Source of the DNA: Flavobacteriaceae bacterium
GTDB taxonomy: Bacteria; Bacteroidota; Bacteroidia; Flavobacteriales; Flavobacteriaceae
NCBI GenBank assembly: GCA_030835825.1
Contig: JAURRA010000010.1
Coordinates: forward strand, 89,866 to 153,865
Reading direction: 5' to 3'
Length of the DNA: 64,000 nt
Shown: positions 8,782 to 16,873 of the stretch, in pieces
How the letters are laid out: every line of letters begins with the position of its first letter
Position numbering within the stretch: the stretch's first letter is position 1
Notes under the pieces: model-generated
The model's database searches: none
Seen by the model: only the letters and a program-made list of their open reading frames with translations
Told to the model about the DNA's origin: nothing
Position numbers and translations under genes: made by a program

Positions 8782-9487
8782 ATTTATTTGATCCAAGTCT
8801 TTTTCGAATGGTAGGTGAGGAAATAAACCACAATGTAAACCCACTCATAACGGTAATTAACCCAAATAGGGAAAAGGCTCTGAGTACTGTTGTATTAAAA
8901 TTATCTCTGGTTTCGTAATCCATAGTATGTGTCATCCATAGAAAATCGAACCAACGCCAGCTGCGATGACGAACCGTCTGAAATTTCCCGTCGACCTGCG
9001 ACACATAGGCTTTCAATGCCTCATCATGATCATAGGAAATGACATAGGCCGGCAAAAGTTTTTCTCTGTATTCATGATGCGCATCAGTTGATGTGATCAA
9101 TTCAATAGATGTCACCTTCAATCCTGCGATCAAATGTTGACGGGCAACATATAAGGCTTCACCTTCTGTCACCCCGTCCTTGGTTTGACCCGTGCGGGCA
9201 TCGACTAACATATGATTATTAATCCAATAATAGGGATGCCCGTAAAAATCTCTCAATTCAATCATACTTACCGGATGCTTCATATTTATCTCCGAAGGAC
9301 TAATCAAACTTTCAAAAGCTGGCATCACATGCTCAGTATTTTTAAACTGATCCCCGTGAATTTCGTCGATATTAGTCCAAGAAAAATACAACCCGCTGAT
9401 GGTCCACATTAAAAATTGGAGTCCTAATAATAGACCTAAATACCGGTGCGTTTTTCGAATTTTAGTTGACAGTGCTCTAGAAAACAT
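8780..9487 (-). CDS. PepSY-associated transmembrane protein
   Basis: A 235-residue protein with an N-terminal basic cap (STKIRKTHRYLG) followed by a membrane helix (about 17-37), a periplasmic PepSY-like region (about 85-185) and a second helix (about 205-225) just before the C-terminus. Two-helix PepSY proteins of Bacteroidetes are often linked to iron or heme reduction at the envelope or to peptidase inhibition. No iron-uptake gene adjoins it here, so its role stays open. A perfect -7 box (TACTTTTG) lies 20 bases before the ATG. The gene is convergent with the first BNR gene. Confidence 0.75.
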   Translation of the reverse strand: MFSRALSTKIRKTHRYLGLLLGLQFLMWTISGLYFSWTNIDEIHGDQFKNTEHVMPAFESLISPSEINMKHPVSMIELRDFYGHPYYWINNHMLVDARTGQTKDGVTEGEALYVARQHLIAGLKVTSIELITSTDAHHEYREKLLPAYVISYDHDEALKAYVSQVDGKFQTVRHRSWRWFDFLWMTHTMDYETRDNFNTTVLRAFSLFGLITVMSGFTLWFISSPTIRKRLGSNK

Positions 9488-9507
9488 AATTTTGTATTTT
9501 TGTGTAA

Positions 9508-9515
9508 CAAAAGTA
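9508..9515 (-). promoter_or_regulatory. -7 promoter element for the PepSY gene
   Basis: The minus strand reads TACTTTTG, a full match to the Bacteroidetes -7 consensus TAnnTTTG, 20 bases ahead of the ATG at 9487. No clear TTG element is seen at the usual upstream spacing. Confidence 0.5.
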
Positions 9516-9587
9516 GGCGAAAATCGTCATACAGGTAGCCTATCACGTTTTTCGTATTTTTATAAACCATATAACTTAAACTAAATT

Positions 9588-10358
9588 ATGAACTATTTTT
9601 CACGACTCATCACCCTTTTGGTACTGGCCATTTCGATGTCCAATTATGCGCAAACCGCAGATGAGATTATCGCAACTTACCATGAAAACATTGGAGGAAT
9701 TGACAAATTAAAGGCCGTGAACGGTATTAAATTGTCTTTAAAAATTAATCAAGGTGGCATGGAACTTCCTATTGAAGTGATTGAACTGAAAGACGGAAGA
9801 CAAATGACCAAAATCACCTTTCAAGGCCAAGAAATTATGCAAGGCGTGTACGATGGAACCACCTTGTGGAGTACTAACTTCATGACCATGCAGGCTGAAA
9901 AAAGTGACGCCGAAACTTTCGACAATTTCAAACTAGGACTGAACGATTTTATGGATGATTTTATCGACTATAAAGACAAAGGTTATACGGCGGAAATGCT
10001 TGGCATAGAAACTATTGACGGCACCGAGGCCTTTAAAATCAAATTGACAAAAGAGCCGATGACTGTTGAGGGACAGTTGGTTGATGACGTTAGTTTCTAC
10101 TATTTCGATACCGACAACTATGTTCCGATAGCTGTTCAAACCGAGGTAAAAGAAGGTCCCGGCAAAGGAATGATGAGCGAAGCCACCATGAGTGATTATC
10201 AGGAGGTAGATGGTATTTATTTTCCATTTTCAATGAGCCAAGGCGTTAAAGATCAAGGCTCACAACCTGTAACCGTAGTCAGTATTGAATTGAATCCGAC
10301 TGTTTCGGATGATATGTTTGTTTTTCCCGATTCTATGGAATCAGACGGGGGCAACTAA
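9588..10358 (+). CDS. LolA-like outer-membrane lipoprotein-sorting-type protein
   Basis: A 256-residue exported protein with a signal peptide (about 1-21, cut near NYAQ). The mature part begins TADEIIATYHENIGG, the usual start of Bacteroidetes proteins annotated as outer-membrane lipoprotein-sorting (LolA/LolB-like half-barrel) proteins. It continues with alternating beta strands and motifs such as YDGTTLWSTNF. True LolA carries lipoproteins across the periplasm; this group is more divergent and its ligand is unknown. The gene lies between two BNR paralogues and ends with a strong terminator 17 bases downstream, so it is probably a single-gene unit. Confidence 0.75.
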   Translation: MNYFSRLITLLVLAISMSNYAQTADEIIATYHENIGGIDKLKAVNGIKLSLKINQGGMELPIEVIELKDGRQMTKITFQGQEIMQGVYDGTTLWSTNFMTMQAEKSDAETFDNFKLGLNDFMDDFIDYKDKGYTAEMLGIETIDGTEAFKIKLTKEPMTVEGQLVDDVSFYYFDTDNYVPIAVQTEVKEGPGKGMMSEATMSDYQEVDGIYFPFSMSQGVKDQGSQPVTVVSIELNPTVSDDMFVFPDSMESDGGN

Positions 10359-10374
10359 ATGTCTTAACATTACT

Positions 10375-10401
10375 AAAAGCCCTTCTTGTAAGGGCTTTTT
10401 T
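10375..10401 (+). terminator. Intrinsic terminator after the LolA-like gene
   Basis: Inverted repeat AAAAGCCCTT / AAGGGCTTTT with loop CTTGT, followed by more T. It lies between the LolA-like gene and the second BNR gene and probably ends the LolA-like transcript. Confidence 0.85.
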
Positions 10402-10428
10402 ATTCTCTATTTCTAAAATTTTTTAACT

Positions 10429-13400
10429 ATGAAAACACTGAAACTAACTTTAGTCCTTTTGACACTTCCTTTCTGGGGTCAATCACAAGACGACGCTATT
10501 AAAAATGGCAAGGCGCTTTTTGGAGATTTGAGCGCGCGCCATATAGGCCCTGCATTAATGAGTGGCCGTATTAATGACATGACACTACACCCAACCAATA
10601 GCCTTATTGTCTATGCCGGCACCGCAGGAGGTGGCGTATGGAAATCCAGTGACGGCGGTGTAGTTTTTCAACCTATTTTTGACGACTACTGCCAATCTAT
10701 TGGTGCTGTCGCCCTCGACCCAAACGACCCAGATAACACTATTTACGTCGGTACTGGAGAAACCTGGACAAGAAATAGCGTCTCTGTGGGAGACGGCTTG
10801 TACAAATCTACGGACGGCGGTGCGAATTGGAAAAAAATCGGATTTGAAAACTCCGATCGTATTGCCAATATTGTCATCAACCCCAATAATTCCAATGAAA
10901 TCTATGTAGGTGTTTTGGGTGCTTTATGGGGCGATAGTAGTGAGCGAGGTGTCTATAAATCAACCGATGGCGGAGAAAGCTGGGAACAAATTCTTTACAT
11001 TGATCAACGCACGGGTTGTGCCGATATGGCCATGGATCCTAATGACCCCAATGTTCTCTACGCCAGTATGTGGGCCTTTCGAAGAACAGGATGGTCCTTT
11101 GAATCGGGAGGCGACACCAGTGCATTATACAAATCCACCGATGGTGGCAAAAGCTGGAACAAGATTCACAACGGTTTTCCAAGTGGCGATTTAGGACGGC
11201 TTGGAATAGCCATTGCGCCCTCCAATCCAAAAGTACTCTATACGGTAATTGAAGCTGAGGAGCCTTCAAAAAAAGGCCTTTATCGCAGTGATGACGCAGG
11301 CAACAGCTGGCAGCAACTCAACAACGATTTTGGTATTACCGTACGGCCGTTCTATTTTTCGAGAATTGTGGTTGACCCAAGGAATGAAGATGTTGTTGTC
11401 AAAGGAGGCCTCAGTGGTTCTATATCTCGCGACGGCGGCAAGACCTTTAAAGCGTTGGGCAACATGCACAGTGACATTCACGATATAGCCTTTCATATCA
11501 AGGACTCTAATATCATGTATGTGGGCACAGACGGTGGTGTTTATCGTTCCATGAACGGTGGAGTAACTATGGAAATTGTAGAAAATCTTCCGATTTCGCA
11601 ATTCTATCATATTAGTCTGGACAATGCTAAACCCTACAATGTTTATGGAGGCTTGCAGGACAATGGATCGTGGTATGGTCCATCCTCATCTCCTGGAGGT
11701 ATTGAAGCCAAGGACTGGGAATCCATTGGTCAAGGTGACGGTTTCCGCGTATTGAAGCACACCACCAAACCTATTATCTATTCTGAGATGCAAGGTGCAG
11801 ACAATATTTGGCGTATCGACACAGAAAACCGTTTGATAAAAACCATCCAACCCCTGCCCGCTGATGAAGCTGTCAAGCTGCGATTCAATTGGAACACACC
11901 TATTGCTATGAGTTCCACTCATCCCGATAGATTTTATGTGGGAAGTCAATTTCTGCACCGCTCTGAAGATATGGGAGACAGTTGGGATATCATTTCACCC
12001 GACTTGACCACCAATGATCCGATGAAACAAAATCAAGAGGATTCTGGAGGACTTTCAATGGACAACTCAGGGGCTGAAAATCACACTACAATTTTCACTA
12101 TCGCAGAATCGCCAATCGATGACCAAGTCATTTGGGTAGGAACAGACGATGGTAATGTTCAAGTGACAAGAAATGGAGGTAAAACTTGGACCAATACAGT
12201 TGCTAATATCCCCGATTTACCTGCCAATACATGGACTTATCATATTGAGGCCAGTGTTTTTGATGCGGGAACAGCTTATGCTGTATTTGATGGACATACC
12301 CAAAATGATATGTCAACCTATGTCTATAAGACTACGGATTATGGGGCCAGCTGGAAGAGCATTGTAACAGATGACATTGTTGGCTTTGCTCGAAATATAC
12401 AAGAAGATTTTGTCAATCCCGATTTACTCTTCCTTGGAACAGAGTTTGGGCTTTACATCACAATGGATGGTGGTCAGCAATGGCTCAAATTCACCAATAA
12501 TATGCCTGCTGTAGCTGTACATTTCATCGATTTACAACCACAAACAAATGACCTTGTTATGGGCACCCATGGTCGCGGTGTCATTATTGTTGACGACATC
12601 TCCCCCTTAAGGGAATTGTCTTCAGAAATGATGAGCAAGAATGTTCACCTATTTGACATCAAGCCTACAGTTATCGATGAGAAAAGTGATTTTGGTGGTA
12701 ATTTTGGTGCTGAAACTCAATTTGTGGGAGCCAATCCAAATCAGTCCGTTCAAATAAAATATTACCTCAGCAAGCGGCATACCTTTGGTAAAATGGGTAT
12801 CGATATTTTGAATGCAGAAGGTCAAAAAGTTGGCGAAGTTGGCCCGGGTAAGAAAAAGGGAATCAATATTGTTTCATGGGACTACAGACTAAAACCACCG
12901 ATTGTGGCTAAGGGCAAAACCATTACTTTTGGCGGCTTTACATCCCCAAAAGCAGCGCCTGGAACGTATAAAATGGTCATGACAAAAGGTAAAGACACCT
13001 ATGAACAACCGTTTGAACTGAAATTAGACGACACCCTACCGATAACCCCTGCTGATTATGAGGAACGTGACCGTGTCTCAAAATTACTTTTTGACATGAG
13101 CGAGTCTCTGGCCTATATGGTCTATCAATTGGATGAAATGATAGGACATAATACTAACCAAAAACCTTCGAAGTACAGCAAGAGACTGAATACCTTAAAG
13201 GAAAGTCTGGTAATCACAACTGGTGACAACTATGTAGGAACAGCCGAACCTCAATTGAGAGAGAAAATAGCCAATCTATTTAGCAAGGTGGCCACGAGTT
13301 ATGACCGGCCTTCTGCCAATGATATGGAGAACTTCGATCGCTTATCAAAACAGATGAAAGAGGCTGAGTCGACTTTTGAATCCTTAAAAAAGAAATTCAA

Positions 13401-13458
13401 AAATATGGATCAACTGGCTTTGAAGGATAAGGTCAGTTTCCTAGAAACAGCCAATTAG
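10429..13458 (+). CDS. Secreted sortilin/VPS10-like BNR-repeat beta-propeller protein (paralogue 2)
   Basis: A 1009-residue exported protein (signal peptide about 1-19, ending WGQSQ). It has the same plan as the gene at 5645. The propeller over residues 30-720 carries repeated Asp boxes (KSSDGGVVF, KSTDGGANW, KSTDGGESW, RSDDAGNSW). A beta domain with PGTYKMVMTKGKD lies near 855-870, and a helical tail follows (about 885-1009). The opening motif SARHIGPALMSGRINDM is closer to the third paralogue (IRSIGPANMSGRITAID) than to the first. Function is unknown; these proteins may bind or process peptides or glycans. The gene starts only 27 bases after a terminator and I see no good -7 box. Confidence 0.85.
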   Translation: MKTLKLTLVLLTLPFWGQSQDDAIKNGKALFGDLSARHIGPALMSGRINDMTLHPTNSLIVYAGTAGGGVWKSSDGGVVFQPIFDDYCQSIGAVALDPNDPDNTIYVGTGETWTRNSVSVGDGLYKSTDGGANWKKIGFENSDRIANIVINPNNSNEIYVGVLGALWGDSSERGVYKSTDGGESWEQILYIDQRTGCADMAMDPNDPNVLYASMWAFRRTGWSFESGGDTSALYKSTDGGKSWNKIHNGFPSGDLGRLGIAIAPSNPKVLYTVIEAEEPSKKGLYRSDDAGNSWQQLNNDFGITVRPFYFSRIVVDPRNEDVVVKGGLSGSISRDGGKTFKALGNMHSDIHDIAFHIKDSNIMYVGTDGGVYRSMNGGVTMEIVENLPISQFYHISLDNAKPYNVYGGLQDNGSWYGPSSSPGGIEAKDWESIGQGDGFRVLKHTTKPIIYSEMQGADNIWRIDTENRLIKTIQPLPADEAVKLRFNWNTPIAMSSTHPDRFYVGSQFLHRSEDMGDSWDIISPDLTTNDPMKQNQEDSGGLSMDNSGAENHTTIFTIAESPIDDQVIWVGTDDGNVQVTRNGGKTWTNTVANIPDLPANTWTYHIEASVFDAGTAYAVFDGHTQNDMSTYVYKTTDYGASWKSIVTDDIVGFARNIQEDFVNPDLLFLGTEFGLYITMDGGQQWLKFTNNMPAVAVHFIDLQPQTNDLVMGTHGRGVIIVDDISPLRELSSEMMSKNVHLFDIKPTVIDEKSDFGGNFGAETQFVGANPNQSVQIKYYLSKRHTFGKMGIDILNAEGQKVGEVGPGKKKGINIVSWDYRLKPPIVAKGKTITFGGFTSPKAAPGTYKMVMTKGKDTYEQPFELKLDDTLPITPADYEERDRVSKLLFDMSESLAYMVYQLDEMIGHNTNQKPSKYSKRLNTLKESLVITTGDNYVGTAEPQLREKIANLFSKVATSYDRPSANDMENFDRLSKQMKEAESTFESLKKKFKNMDQLALKDKVSFLETAN

Positions 13459-13480
13459 TTCTGATCATTATTTTGGTACA

Positions 13481-13509
13481 AAAAAAGGATGGCATGGCCA
13501 TCCTTTTTT
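13481..13509. terminator. Bidirectional intrinsic terminator
   Basis: A perfect 13-base inverted repeat (AAAAAAGGATGGC / GCCATCCTTTTTT) with a three-base loop lies between the convergent BNR gene and the acidic lipoprotein gene. Confidence 0.85.
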
Positions 13510-13530
13510 ATTGAATATCATAGCGTTGTA

Positions 13531-14610
13531 CTATTGGCAGTTGTCAACCAAAAGTAACGCATAACCGCTAGAACTATCGATTAGGGCTAAAATATCGTCG
13601 TCGCAATAGGTAACAAGCCACTCTCCGGAAAGAAAATCGAAATCGGCGGGCAGATCGTTTATCGTCAATAAAACCATTACAGATGCGTCATCGGTTACGG
13701 TAAAAGTGGTTGTAGTTAAAACTGTATTGTCGGCATCGTCGGCCAAAATACTCACTGCTCCGTTGTTGTCAAAATCTAAAAACATTCCTGACCCAGAGGC
13801 ACTATCAGCAATGAAATACAAGCAGTCATCGGTTAAGGCGGATGTCAATTCTGCGACACTGCAATAGCCCATGCCCAAATCGTTATCTCCAGTATCATCC
13901 ATACTGTCGTCATAGCACTGCGAATCCATGAAGGCGGCTTCGAGTTCTGCGTCAGAATAAACTGCGACTTCTGATCCATCTTGAAAAACCAAAGTTACAG
14001 GATAGTCGAGCGCAAAATAATAGAAGTTGTCATTAGACAGATAGTAGTCGTCGAAGAGCTCATACAAATCGGTTTCGCTAAGTACTTGTGACGCATTGAC
14101 AAATTCGCCATTTTCATCATAAGTAGAGATACTAATTGGATAGACAAAATCAACACAAGAATAGCTCTCACTGTCATCGGAGCCGTCGGTACTATCTACA
14201 CAGCTGTTGATATATTCTTCTAGGACTTCTTGGGTTTGAACAACTACCTCAGAATAATCAGAAAAAATTAGAGTTATCGGAAAAACAAATTCGACATCAT
14301 CATCAGCGAGCGCATCTAATAGATCAGACAAAGCCTCAAGAGATGCCAAATCCTCTATCACCATAGGAACATCGGCTATCAAAATGGTTACTGGCAGAGC
14401 AATAGAAAAGCAATCGGAGTCGTCGAGTGAGTTGTCATAGCTCACATCGTTGGCAGCCGCAGAGCGAATCATCCCAACCAACGGCGCATCTGTTTCTAGG
14501 GCATTTGATGGGGCTGTATCCGCAGATTGGATGGGTTCATTTTGACAAGACATGATTGATATTATCAATACAAATGACAATATCGATTTAAGATTAAACA
14601 TGTTTTTCAT
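13531..14610 (-). CDS. Acidic repeat-built lipoprotein, function unknown
   Basis: With the start at 14610 the protein has 359 residues and a lipoprotein signal (MKNMFNLKSILSFVLI..SIMSC) whose lipobox Cys is about residue 22. The frame is open to 14667, but the extra 19 residues are not signal-like. The mature part is very rich in Asp, Ser and Glu. It holds four related units, each a short strand (ALPVTILIAD, VFPITLIFSD, VYPISISTYD, DYPVTLVFQD) followed by an acidic helix ending in or near Cys. A C-terminal domain (about 240-359) follows. An exposed or outer-membrane lipoprotein is likely. I know no named domain for it. Confidence 0.75.
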   Translation of the reverse strand: MKNMFNLKSILSFVLIISIMSCQNEPIQSADTAPSNALETDAPLVGMIRSAAANDVSYDNSLDDSDCFSIALPVTILIADVPMVIEDLASLEALSDLLDALADDDVEFVFPITLIFSDYSEVVVQTQEVLEEYINSCVDSTDGSDDSESYSCVDFVYPISISTYDENGEFVNASQVLSETDLYELFDDYYLSNDNFYYFALDYPVTLVFQDGSEVAVYSDAELEAAFMDSQCYDDSMDDTGDNDLGMGYCSVAELTSALTDDCLYFIADSASGSGMFLDFDNNGAVSILADDADNTVLTTTTFTVTDDASVMVLLTINDLPADFDFLSGEWLVTYCDDDILALIDSSSGYALLLVDNCQ

Positions 14611-14675
14611 GATAAATGTTGTTTTAGCAAAGTAAGTCAAAAAAATATGAAGTTCGAAATGAAGCACTTCAGGCC

Positions 14676-14972
14676 TTACTCATTCTCATCAGAATCGGGC
14701 AGACTTATATCTATATCCAGGTCGGCATCATCGTTACCATCCATATCATGGGACTGATCGATAAAATCTTCCATGGCTTTTTCCAACTTGACTCCAATTT
14801 TAACCAAGTATACTATTTCTTCGGAACGCACTTCAACAGCGTGAATCAACTCGTTGTTAGCATTTCTAAAGGTAATGATGTCGTCGTCATCATAACCATC
14901 GGGGTATTTTTGGACTAACATTTGTAAAACATCATCCGTTAATTTTTGAAAATCTACAATTTTTCGAATCAT
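14676..14972 (-). CDS. Small acidic protein downstream of the deoxyhypusine-synthase-like gene, unknown function
   Basis: A 98-residue cytoplasmic protein without a signal peptide. Residues 1-70 look like a compact alpha/beta fold (MIRKIVDFQKLTDDVLQMLV; ELIHAVEVRSEEIVYLVKIG). The last 28 residues are nearly all Asp, Ser, Asn and Glu. It starts one base after the stop of the deoxyhypusine-synthase-like gene, so it is almost certainly the last gene of the polyamine operon. I recognise no family. The acidic tail could bind polyamines or a basic partner, which is speculation. Confidence 0.75.
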   Translation of the reverse strand: MIRKIVDFQKLTDDVLQMLVQKYPDGYDDDDIITFRNANNELIHAVEVRSEEIVYLVKIGVKLEKAMEDFIDQSHDMDGNDDADLDIDISLPDSDENE

Positions 14973-14973
14973 A

Positions 14974-15948
14974 TTAATAATTTAATAAATAAGCAAAAAT
15001 CAGTGGTGCAACAATGGTTGCATCACTTTCTATGACAAATTTCGGGGTATTGATATCCAGTTTTCCCCAAGTGATTTTTTCATTGGGGACAGCCCCAGAA
15101 TAAGAGCCATAGCTGGTCGTAGAATCGCTAATTTGGCAGAAATAGCTCCAAAACGGCGTATCGTGTCGTTCGAGATCCTGAGCTAGCATGGGCACCACGC
15201 AAATTGGGAAGTCACCTGCAATGCCGCCACCAATTTGAAAAAACCCTATTCCCTTTTGGGCGTTATCGGTATACCAATCAGCCAAGAAGGTCATGTACTC
15301 AATACCAGATTTGACGGTACTGGCTTTGAGTTCACCTTTGATCACATAGCTGGCAAAAATATTACCCATTGTACTGTCCTCCCAGCCTGGGACTACCATT
15401 GGCAAGTTGGCCTTAGCGGCAGCGAACATCCATGAATCCTTCAAGTCAATTTCATAGTATTGCTCTAGCACGCCAGAGAGTAAAAGTTGGTACATGTACT
15501 CATGAGGGAAATACCTTTCCCCTTTAGATTCTGCAGACTGCCAAAGTTCCACAATATGCCCTTGCAATCTTCGGAAGGCCTCTTCTTCGGGGATGCAAGT
15601 GTCGGTTACTCTGTTTAGTCCTCTTTCGAGCAATCCCCATTCATCTTCTGGTGTTAAGTCGCGATAATTTGGAATACGTTCGTAGTGAGAATGGGCCACC
15701 AAGTTCATCACGTCTTCTTCCAAATTGGCTCCAGTACAAGAAATGATTTGAACCTTATCCTGCCGTATGACCTCAGCAAATATTTTACCTATTTCTGCGG
15801 TGCTCATGGCACCTGCGAGTGAAACAAGCATTTTATGACCCAATTCCAGTTGGTGCTCATAGGATTTAGCTGCGTCAACAAGGGTTGCGGCATTAAAATG
15901 CAGATAGTACTTTTCTATAAATTTTGAAATTTCTCCCTTATTAGTCAT
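14974..15948 (-). CDS. Deoxyhypusine synthase-like protein (probable homospermidine-forming aminobutyl transferase)
   Basis: A 324-residue member of the deoxyhypusine synthase family. The active-site lysine motif is intact at K296 (EKITWGKLDI), followed by the conserved SDATIVAPLIFAYLL. The NAD-binding region (ISCTGANLEEDV, residues 75-87) and FQIGGGIAGDF near residue 240 also match. Eukaryotic and archaeal DHS transfers the aminobutyl group of spermidine to eIF5A, which bacteria lack. Flavobacteriaceae are known for homospermidine as main polyamine, so transfer to putrescine is the likeliest reaction; that is inference. The start overlaps the end of speB by 8 bases in a speA-speB-DHS-orf98 operon. 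Confidence 0.88.
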   Translation of the reverse strand: MTNKGEISKFIEKYYLHFNAATLVDAAKSYEHQLELGHKMLVSLAGAMSTAEIGKIFAEVIRQDKVQIISCTGANLEEDVMNLVAHSHYERIPNYRDLTPEDEWGLLERGLNRVTDTCIPEEEAFRRLQGHIVELWQSAESKGERYFPHEYMYQLLLSGVLEQYYEIDLKDSWMFAAAKANLPMVVPGWEDSTMGNIFASYVIKGELKASTVKSGIEYMTFLADWYTDNAQKGIGFFQIGGGIAGDFPICVVPMLAQDLERHDTPFWSYFCQISDSTTSYGSYSGAVPNEKITWGKLDINTPKFVIESDATIVAPLIFAYLLNY

Positions 15949-16873
15949 CGGATGAGAATTTAGATTTTAATGCCTCGAAAGACAGGTTGTCGTCGGAATC
16001 TTCAATAACTTCGTTGTCCTGTTGGTCTAGGAATTTATAGGACAGCATTTTGTAATACAGTTTGGCAGCCAATAAATTAGAAGAGCCATCTGTTGGATTT
16101 GGGCACAGTTCAACAATGTCAAAACCAACAACATTTTTTTCTCTAAAAACCATTTTCAAAAAATCTAAGGTTTCATACCACAATAAACCGCCTGGTTCGG
16201 GTGTTCCTGTACCGGGCATGATAGAAGGATCGAGGGCATCCAAATCGAAGGTAATAAAAACATTTTCTGTCATTTCCTCCAAGGCTGCATCCATCCATAA
16301 ATCACTGGTTGCCATCTCGTGAGCAAAAAAAGTTTTGCTCAAATCCATAAAATCTAATTCAACTTGGTCCATGGATCGAATACCCACCTGCACTAGATTG
16401 GTCATTTTACTTGCCTCATGCACGGCACAGGCATGATTACAGGCACTGCCCTCGTAGCTGCTTCTCAAGTCGGCATGGGCATCGATATGCAGCACCGTGA
16501 GGTTGTCGAAACAGTCATTGAAAGCACGTATGGTGCCAATGGAAATAGAATGTTCGCCACCAAATAGGGTGGTAAACTTATTTCGTTTGATATAAGATTT
16601 GGTGATTTGGTGCACCGCGTCGACCATATCCTCTGGCGATTTGTTCTCTGTAATGGCATCGGCCAAATAGATCCCCTCTTTATAGACTTCGGTGCCAGTT
16701 TCAATGTCATAGAGTTCCATGTTTTCTGAAGCCTCTAAAAAGGCTTCTGGGCCTTGATCGGATCCTTTTTGCCAAGTGCTCGTTCCATCGTAGGGCACTG
16801 GAATAAGAACTATTTTGGCTGTCTCTAATTTGGCAAACTCTTCGGGAATACCCGCGTAAGTTCTAATTTTCAT
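15941..16873 (-). CDS. speB: Agmatinase
   Basis: A 310-residue ureohydrolase of the arginase/agmatinase family. The manganese-binding motifs are all present: GGEHS (105-109), DAHAD (131-135) and D210-L-D212 followed by PSIMPGTGTPEPGG. It hydrolyses agmatine to putrescine and urea in the cytoplasm. Its position directly after an arginine decarboxylase gene (11-base overlap) and before a deoxyhypusine-synthase-like gene (8-base overlap) supports agmatine rather than arginine as substrate. The C-terminal 35 residues are acidic and less conserved. The length is normal. Confidence 0.93.
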   Translation of the reverse strand: MKIRTYAGIPEEFAKLETAKIVLIPVPYDGTSTWQKGSDQGPEAFLEASENMELYDIETGTEVYKEGIYLADAITENKSPEDMVDAVHQITKSYIKRNKFTTLFGGEHSISIGTIRAFNDCFDNLTVLHIDAHADLRSSYEGSACNHACAVHEASKMTNLVQVGIRSMDQVELDFMDLSKTFFAHEMATSDLWMDAALEEMTENVFITFDLDALDPSIMPGTGTPEPGGLLWYETLDFLKMVFREKNVVGFDIVELCPNPTDGSSNLLAAKLYYKMLSYKFLDQQDNEVIEDSDDNLSFEALKSKFSSDD

